A stretch of 64,000 bases of DNA from Inia geoffrensis (lineage: Eukaryota > Chordata > Mammalia > Artiodactyla > Iniidae), in assembly GCA_036417435.1 (NCBI GenBank), contig CM070902.1:176802945-176866944 (forward strand). Direction: 5' to 3'. Below, piece after piece: positions 57,066 through 64,000 of this stretch (position 1 is its first letter; every line of letters begins with the position of its first letter). The position numbers and the translations under genes were made by a program. The notes below the pieces were generated by a model, which made no database searches, was not told the origin of the DNA, and saw nothing but the letters and a program-made list of their open reading frames with translations.

Positions 57066-57323
57066 GGGTTTTTTTAGGAATATTTTTTATAAATTTATTT
57101 ATTTTATATATATATATATATATATTTTTGGCTGCGTTGGGTCCTCGTTGCTGCATGTGGGCTCAGTAGTTGTGGCTCGTGGGCTCTAGAGTGCAGGCTC
57201 AGTAGTTGTGGTGCACGGACTTAGTTGCTCTGCGGCATGTGGGATCTTCCTGGACCAGGGCTCGAACCCATGTCCCCTGCTTTGGCAGGCGGATTCTTAA
57301 CCACTGCGCCACCAGGGGAGCCC
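57066..57323 (-). mobile_element. CHR SINE, long form with internal deletion, (TA)n in tail
   Basis: Reverse SINE: 'ggctgcgttgggtcctcgtt', 'cagtagttgtggctcg', 'gaccagggctcgaaccca', 'accaggggagccc'. The tail holds a (TA)n run at 57105-57125. Duplication 'taatcattgt' at 57056-57065 and 57324-57333. Confidence 0.93.
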
Positions 57324-57333
57324 TAATCATTGT

Positions 57334-58425
57334 TAAATAAATAGTTCCTGCTGCTCCCCACCCAGAGGGCTCTGAGGATGCAGCTCGTCCACAATCAATG
57401 CGGGAGATTGAAAGACTCTGCCTTTGTGATTTGGGGTCTGAGCATCTTCATATGGCTTTCTTCAACTGAGAGTCACGTGCCTCTTGTTACACTCTTGTCT
57501 TAGTGACCTTGGAGGATGGCTTTGGAAGACTCAGATATTCATACACAACAACCAGCCTTTAAGTCTAACTATCTTTAAACATTATCTCCAAATTTGGGTG
57601 GGAGCTTTTCCAGCCATTTTTGTGTGATGATATAACGTAGACAAAAACTGTATGTGTAAACATTCACTTCACCATTGTGAATCACCTGAAAAAAAGAGGG
57701 TGCCTAGGCTAAAATATTTGCAAGTTGGAACATATATTTGGGACTGAGATTGGGCTCAAAGGCTGAGGTTGTACAAAAAGCTAGGACCATGTATTTAAGC
57801 AGAAAGTTCAGGGTTCACAGAAGGTGGGATAGGGTAGACACACTGATAAATGGAAAGGAAAGGACCCCCATACCACCTGGCACAAAGGCAGAGAGTCCAA
57901 GGTCGAGGATACTTATCTTCTCACCTCTTGACCAGACACAGTTGAGAAGATAAAATTTTGAGCAAGTGACTTGAATATAAGGAGGCTTCAAAGACAACTT
58001 CTGCCATGATGGCTATTCATGTCGTCTGTTTATCAGAAGGGATCACAAACACTGGGACCTTCTATCAGCTCCCACCTTCATCAAATGACTGGTATACCCT
58101 AAACCCCCATCTTCTTCTCTTCTGCAGTTACAAGGAGATGGAAGAAGAAAGAAGAGCAAAAAAAGCTGCACAGAGATTATCACAAACCCTAGTTGGTCTC
58201 TGTTTACATTTGTCAAATTCCTACAGAAGGACATTCAGGGAATCTTGACTAGAGCTTTGAATTTCAGCCCCGGTACAGACCTGATTTACTGTAGCTCCCA
58301 CCCTAGCAGGCAAATCCAACAGCCAGGTGGCTGGCGCCCCCCTCCTTGATATGTCCTCTGCCCTCTGGCTTCAGTTTCTCCTGTTGTCCAGGCTGAGACC
58401 TTGTTCTAGCCACACCGCTCTCTGT
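57334..58425. other. Unassigned sequence
   Basis: About 1.1 kb with no recognised repeat or gene. The frames at 57738-58248 have no known domain. Confidence 0.4.
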
Positions 58426-58427
58426 CT

Positions 58428-58522
58428 TAGGATGACCAGCTGCCCCAGTTTACCCACGAGGAGGGGTTTCCTGGGACACTGGATTTTCAGTGCTAAAACT
58501 GAATGAATTGGTCACCCTAATT
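58428..58522. mobile_element. Short palindromic DNA transposon-like element
   Basis: Starts 'ttaggatgaccagctgcccc' and ends 'gaattggtcaccctaattcc', with partly complementary ends. The inner text 'gggacactggattttcag' fits a small MITE with terminal inverted repeats. Family name not assigned. Confidence 0.5.
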
Positions 58523-58843
58523 CCAGCCCTATAACTGCTGCCCTATCCCAGCCTCAACACATTTACTTGAATTCATTATCTGAATTTTGCACGAATCAGA
58601 GTGGGGAAATGTTGGTGCAGTCAAAGCACCCGGCAGGAGTTCACTCATGTGTAAGCCTTTACTACCCTCCTCCCTGGCACTCAGAGGAAAATAAACAGGC
58701 CCAGTGGCTGCCACGGCGATTGCTCGGTAGATGCACCCCTCTGCTCTGAGGACATCTTGCCCAGTACTAGACACGTGTGTTCACTGGCCTCTCTGCGTCT
58801 GTCTGATCTGGGGCTGCTACTACTCTTGACTAAAAACCACTTG

Positions 58844-59300
58844 TTTCGTATGTCTGTGGGTCTATTTCTGGTTTTGTAAATTCAATTGAATCTTTTTTTT
58901 TTTCAGATTCCACGCGTAAGTGATATATATTTGTCTTTCTCTCTCTGACTTGCTTTACTTTGTATGATAATCCACCCATGTTGCTGCGTATGGCATTATT
59001 TCATTCTCTTTTTTATGGCTGAGTAACAGTCCATCGTATGTATGTACCACACCTTCTTTAGGGGAAGACCAGTGGAGGGATAAATTAGGAGGTTGGGATT
59101 GACGTGTACACACTACTATATATAAAACAGATAACCAACAAGGACCTACAGTATAGCACAGGGAACTCTACTTGATATTTTATAATAACCTATAAGGGAA
59201 AAGAATCTGAAAAAGATAGATATATGTACCTGCATCACTGTGTTGTACACCTGAAACTAACACAACATTGTAAATCAACTATACTTCAATAAAAAAAGAA
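58844..59300. mobile_element. L1 with 5' inversion (twin-priming structure)
   Basis: The left part (about 58844-59060) is L1 in reverse ('atgtctgtgggtctatttct', 'gacttgctttactttgtatg', 'tttttatggctgagtaacag'). The right part (59061-59300) is L1 in sense ('gagggataaattaggaggtt', 'aaggacctacagtatagcac', 'acctgaaactaacacaac', 'caataaaaaaagaa'). In L1 coordinates the two pieces are neighbours, the hallmark of twin-primed insertion. 'accacttg' occurs before the element and again near 59494. Confidence 0.85.
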
Positions 59301-59324
59301 TAGATTTTTAAAAATGTTTTTAAA

Positions 59325-59460
59325 AAGTTATTTATGAAAACATAGGAGAAGAGAGTAGTTAGACATGATACCAAAAGCACAATCCATGAAAGAAAAATCT
59401 GCTGCATTGGACTTGGAAAAATTAAAAACTTTTGCTCTGCAAAGGTACTGTTGAGAGAAA
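59325..59460 (+). mobile_element. L1 ORF2 fragment
   Basis: 'ccaaaagcacaatccatgaa', then 'aaaaacttttgctctgcaaa' match a central/C-terminal stretch of L1 ORF2 in sense. It is followed by an (AAAAT)n tract and then 'accacttg', so it may have come in with the inverted L1 as read-through sequence. Confidence 0.7.
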
Positions 59461-59492
59461 AACATAAAATAGAATAAAATAAAATAAAATAA

Positions 59493-59859
59493 GGACCACT
59501 TGTATCAGACCATCTATTGAGTTCATCATAAACCCAGGAGACCCCGAATTTATCCTAACTTGTTTCCAGTAATCCGAGGGGGCCTCAAATTTTACAAGAG
59601 GGGCAAGACAGGATTCTGGGCCATCACATTTGCTTAGAGGCAAAAAAAATCAATAAAATCTTTTTTCCCTTTTTTTTTTTTTTTTTTTTTTTTGCCTTGG
59701 TCTCAACAATCAGCTGTCCATGTATTTGAGTGGTTTCTGCCATCAGTGGGAACGTCCTACCTAACATGAGGGTCACATAAGTCATGTGAAGTGCAAGTCA
59801 GAGGGACAACACAGCCTGTGCGCTATCCTGAACTTGCTACGACCTAAATGAGCTGTGTC
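59493..59859. other. Unassigned sequence with an orphan T-run
   Basis: A T-run of 24 lies at 59670-59693. The text to its right faintly resembles L1 ORF2 in reverse ('caatcagctgtccatgtatt') but is not enough to call. No gene seen. Confidence 0.35.
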
Positions 59860-60500
59860 TGTGCCTTGTCGACTTAGGGAAGCTGGCACTGCATTTCCCA
59901 GAACCTCCTCCTCTGCACAGTTTTGGGCCAGTCGGGGCCAGGGAGCCATTGGTGTGAGATTGGAAGGCAGAAGGGAAGTAGACAGTACGTCTGTGCCGCC
60001 AGGCGCTGCTGCGGCTACGGACCATTGGCAGCAGCTTCCGTGACCCCTTCAGCCTCTCTGACTCCTGGGCCAGGTGAGAGACCCACTGGGGTCCAGCCAG
60101 CTCCGTCAGGTTCCAGTTTATCCTGCAACAGGAAAGCCCACTCTAAGCGGCCGGGAGCATCTCCGAAGCACACCTGGTCACGGTGCCCAGCATCCTGCAT
60201 CTGCATGACTCACACCTGTGTGTGCCCGGTGGCTTGCTCTGCCTGGCTGCCCTGGGTGTCTTCTGGCCCCAAGGCTCCCTCTTTACCGTTTTCAAAGCCA
60301 CACTGGCTTGACCACAGCCTCTGATCTACTGCTTGTCTCCCAGCATCTGAATCACTTTCCCGACCTTCCACTGTGGGTGTGTCACACACAGAATTATTTC
60401 CTTGTGGAGCTGGGGGACCAGGACTTCTGGGACTCACCTTCTCTCTGGTTCCAGCTTCAGAGAATGAGCAGACAGGACATTGTCTTAGCACCAAGGGCAG
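59860..60500. other. GC-rich unassigned block
   Basis: 'ggcactgcatttcccagaac' and 'cattggtgtgagattggaag' resemble an old mammalian repeat I cannot name. 'cctgggccaggtgagagacc' near 60065 would fit a splice donor. Frames of 133 codons (plus, 59923-60324) and 94 codons (minus) overlap without domains. Confidence 0.35.
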
Positions 60501-61919
60501 CCTAATGCAGAGTATGCTGTCAAAAACGCTTCTAGAAGGAAGGCATGAATGAAGCGATGAACTGCCAGATCCTTGACAAGTTTACAGTCTGGCAGTTTCC
60601 TTTATCACGTTATTCCCAGGCACTAACTTGCACGTTTGCCCAATCGTTCTCCTATCTAGAGAGTCGTTCTGAAAGTCTTTTTAATCCCTAAAGGGGGTCA
60701 AAAATGATCTCAGCATTAAAGGACGAGGCATCGCTGTCTCCTCTCTGTGCCCCCTTCTTTGCCTGGAGTAGACGTGTGCTTGTAGGAAGCACAGGAGTCC
60801 TCCGCGGTATCTCCTACCTCTCTCATCCAAAATGTCTCTAACTCTCCTTTCTCCGTGATTTATATGATTTGGTCCCTAATCAAGCACTGCTGAGACCAAC
60901 ATCAGATTCCAGACAAGGATTTTCCACCTGCTCCCGTCAAGGTACACGCTGGTCACCCATCACCTCCACCCCCAGACGTTTCCAGGGTGGTGGTTACGTC
61001 TGTTCATGCTCCTTTGGAGAGAGAGATTGGTTTTTTAGTGGAAATGGAAAAGTTAAGGCACTGCAGATGCACTGTGGCCAGTAACGGGAAGAAATCACAC
61101 AACTTCAAAGGCAACAAACGCTTTGAAGCCCCTCTTCTTACCAGTGGCCCGCCTGCTTCTCACCCAGTGTCTCCTTGTGGGGAGCGGGCTGTTATAAAAA
61201 TGAGAAATTGGGAGCCCAGCAGGACTCCCTACTTCAGCTTTTTGAACTGACAAACAAGCATGAAGTAGCTAGGCTGCAACCGCAAGGGGTTCCTAAAGAA
61301 AAGGTAGGAAATTAAACCAGAAAAGATGGCAATCTAGAAAGCCTCCCTGAACAAAAAGGAAAAGAAAGAAAGACTAACAGGATGAATCCCGCCCTCGTTT
61401 CTGTTAACCAGAAAATTGGAAACGAGAAAAAAGAGCTGTCATTTTAAAATTATTGCATTTCCCCCAATAATAATTAACATGAAAAAGTAACACCCGATGG
61501 TGCAAAAGTAATGTTACTTTGTAATTTGAACACTGCAGTAACAAATGGGCTAAAGGGAGTTCAGCTAACTGGTCCATGGTTATCGATGTAATTTCTTCAT
61601 CTGCTGGAGGGAATAGCCAGTGTTTGCCGAGGGTGGAAAACTCCGAGGTGCTTCTGTATGGACCTGTTCATGTTGTAGTGGTCTGGTTAACGGAGGTGAT
61701 TGGCAGTGATGCTGGAAATCCGCTCTCCATCCCATTTCTCTTACACAGGCAGCAGGAACATTGAACGAATTCCCATCCCCACATCATCGTGTATTTGATT
61801 GTATACATATATTATAAAATTTGCAAATTCTAATTTTTCAAACTTTTATGTTGACTCCATCAACCTGTCCAAGTCCTGTTCAAGACCCACATTTCCCCTG
61901 ACTGAAACCTCACTCCTCC
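60501..61919. other. Unassigned sequence
   Basis: About 1.4 kb without recognised repeats. Frames at 60869-61250 have no known domain. A short 'gatggtgcaaaagtaatgtt' at 61496-61515 was considered as a MITE end and rejected. Confidence 0.4.
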
Positions 61920-61925
61920 TTGGAT

Positions 61926-62001
61926 GGGACTTGAACCCAACCAAAACTCAGATTGGGGCTTGAACCCACAATCCCTGACTTAGGAGGGGACTCGAACCCA
62001 C
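61926..62001. repeat. Three tandem B-box-like motifs, about 30 bp apart
   Basis: 'gggacttgaaccca' (61926), 'ggggcttgaacccac' (61955) and 'ggggactcgaacccac' (61986) occur at 29-31-bp spacing directly left of an LTR-like block. Each resembles a tRNA T-arm (GGTTCGAACCC). Confidence 0.7.
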
Positions 62002-62029
62002 TATCTTTTAATTGAAACCGCTCACCTGG

Positions 62030-62750
62030 TGTCAGGACTTACCGAAGCTCAGATCCTTTTGTCTCGATGCAGAAAGAATTCAGCGTGAGGCAGAGTGATT
62101 GGTAACGAGTGAGTTTTTTAGCATAGGATGCTTGTGAGAGATACAAGCAGACAGGCAAGAGGTCGCAGCCCTGAGAACAAAGGGGGCTACGTTTTCATAA
62201 TCAAAGAAAAAGTGGGGAGGGGAGAAGACCACCTTCTTCCTCATTCTTGGGTAGACGTCAAGGCTTACATCATTAGTTCCTCCGTTGGCCCTATATGGTT
62301 TAACTGGGACTGTCATGGCACTACTTAAATCATATGTATATTAGCAGAAGGATGGTGACGGACTAAAATATGGTCATTCATCTCAGGTTTCGGCGTAGTG
62401 TCCCCTTTCACCTAGTTTCTTTCCCCTTTCACCTGTATTCCTGTCTTGGCCACATGCAGAAATGCTGCTCTTCAAGGACCATAACTTCCTGACTTCATGT
62501 AACAAGATTCAGACCCCATGTCTACTGTCTTGTGTTTTAACTATCAGGGTTTGTGGCTTGAGTGTGCCTGGCGCTTGAATGCACCTGGTCTTCCTTCAAG
62601 GTAGAGTTGCTAGGTTACTGGATTCTTTCCTAGAGTGGTCATTAGCCTACAGCAGTCTCCCAGACTCCCTTAAAATTCCCTTTCTGTCTTTAATCCCTTA
62701 GTGGGATTTCTAAAGTAGCTAATTATCCTGCTTTATCCCTATCATGACTA
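62030..62750 (-). mobile_element. Probable ERV LTR
   Basis: The block from 'tgtcaggacttaccgaagc' through 'gcagaaagaattcagcgtga', 'gagagatacaagcagacagg', 'tcgcagccctgagaacaaag' and 'atgtatattagcagaaggat' reads like the complement of an artiodactyl ERV LTR. No gag, pol or env open frame is seen beside it. The family is not named and both ends are approximate. Confidence 0.6.
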
Positions 62751-62849
62751 CTTCCCACTGTTCCTGCCCCGTCTCTGAATTTCTCTTTCACTGCAAGGCA
62801 GCATCACCCGGCTTCGCTTCAGTTGTTCAGTGGGTACCACTCCTTTCTT

Positions 62850-62965
62850 AGATTATCAGCTCTCCGAGGGCTGGGCTGAGCCTTAGCCTTTTGCCTTCCC
62901 CTCATCAGACAACATAACACTGCACACGTAGTAAGCACTCAGTATAATTTTTAAACATTAATCAG
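62850..62965 (+). mobile_element. L2 3' end remnant
   Basis: 'cagctctccgagggctgggc' and 'cacacgtagtaagcactcag' resemble the L2 3' terminus. Confidence 0.5.
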
Positions 62966-64000
62966 TCTAATCACACAAAATTGTGGGTTTTTATCTTTTG
63001 TATATCAGCATCCCAATATACATTATTCATATTTATATGTAAATTACAATGCAAAGCATTACAAAAAGCTAAGTTTCTTTGTTCCAATTCTTTTCTTTCT
63101 AATAGATTATTTCTCTTCCCTTAGTCTAGCAAAACTTGGAAATTTTGTATTACAGCATCTGCAAAGACTCTAAGACACATACCTGGAAGTGGCACCAGTG
63201 TTCTTGGCTTTGGCTTTATGAAAGGGACTAAGTGATACTGAACTAAATTTCATTTCTAAAGGCTTTGCTACAGTTGAAAAAAAAATTCTTTCTAAATGGA
63301 AAATTATCAGCTGTATTTTACAATAAAAATTGCATTATTCCATCAAGAGTGTGATACTATTTCAAAATGTGTTGCTCTGGAGTCCGCACCTCCCTGATTT
63401 GTAAGAGACATTGGATTTCTCCCTTCCTTCAGTAAGAGAATTCTTTCTGTAACCTACATATCACACACTATTCATTTAGTCCACAAATATTTACTGTAAG
63501 TCAGGAACCAGGCATTCTCTGCATCTGTATATTGGTTGAGGAAGGGAAAGGGACCAAGTGCAAAACAAGCCTGGGACTTTCCAATTCTTCAGTTTACAGT
63601 CAACTAACATCAAAGAATATTGTTAAATTATTTACATTCTTGTAGGGCTTGGAAGTCTCCAAACTGATTTTCCCATAATTCAGTAAGTATATCATTTTAT
63701 TACCATCATTGTGATGCCGACACTTGAGAAAAATGAAGTCACAATTCATACTAAAAATTTGGAGATTTTATGGAGAGGTCGACATAGAGATGAAATGCCC
63801 GTCCTCTACATTTGAAAAGACAATGTGGAGAAAAAGCGTAAACAAATAATTAGACCACTAGCTGATAGACTGAAGACACATCATGGCAACATAGTAAGTG
63901 TGTGTGTTTCAGGACAAAGAGACCCACCAAGAGTGAGTGCCATTTGGGGTCACACACTAAAGGATGTTTGAGTACTTTTCTCATTTTTTTATTTTTAAAA
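62966..64000. other. Unassigned AT-rich sequence
   Basis: No gene recognised. 'ccacaaatatttactgtaag' near 63480 hints at an ancient repeat. The window ends in non-coding DNA. Confidence 0.4.

Noticed and set aside
61490..61540. MADE1/mariner-like MITE end
   Set aside because: 'ggtgcaaaagtaatg' resembles such an end, but no matching inverted partner was found and the rest does not fit.
61926..62001. tRNA gene or CRISPR-like array
   Set aside because: Only the T-arm-like motif repeats; no acceptor stem, D-arm or anticodon arm, and spacing units are not unique spacers.

Overview
This window looks like non-coding nuclear DNA from a cetacean. The main evidence is about 21 copies of tRNA-Glu-derived SINEs of the CHR (Cetacea-Hippo-Ruminant) superfamily. 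Ten of these belong to the compact GC-rich type whose plus strand starts near 'gcttccctggtggcgcag' and ends 'gcccgcgtaccgc' plus an A-tail, the type abundant in whales and dolphins. No BovB LINE or Bov-tA SINE was recognised, which argues against a ruminant. The species call is inferred from repeat families recalled without a database search.

I found no protein-coding gene of the host that I can support. Almost every longer open frame lies inside a SINE, an L1, an L2 or a simple repeat. The only recognisable coding sequence is one decayed L1 element on the minus strand (20708-25838). Its ORF1 carries a frameshift and two stops. Its ORF2 keeps an open endonuclease domain but is broken through the reverse transcriptase and C-terminal parts. 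No tRNA, rRNA, CRISPR or operon-like structure was seen.

Layout: 0-14 kb has scattered CHR SINEs, old L1 pieces, a (CA)n tract and MIRs, including two SINEs that used the same target site (11545-12129). 14-20 kb holds an L1 with a probable 3' transduction, two 5'-truncated plus-strand L1s and a GC-rich unassigned block (16000-17210). 20.7-25.8 kb is the long L1. 26-31 kb is repeat-poor apart from a roughly 520-bp alternating purine-pyrimidine TG-rich tract. 31-41 kb mixes ultra-short L1 3' ends, SINEs, nested L1s, a likely MaLR LTR and an L2 with an internal 60-bp tandem duplication. 41-53 kb holds old L1s, a probable solo ERV LTR, nested SINEs and a 2.1-kb AT-rich repeat-poor stretch. 53-64 kb carries MER5-type DNA transposons, MIR, an L1 with a 5' inversion, GC-rich unassigned DNA and a second ERV LTR.

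The window is best read as a record of retrotransposition, most of it L1-driven: target-site duplications, 5' truncation, inversion, transduction and target-site reuse. I did not find a new biological system. The observations most worth checking are the 3' transduction, the inverted L1, the SINE target-site reuse and a few unassigned GC-rich blocks that could hide exons.
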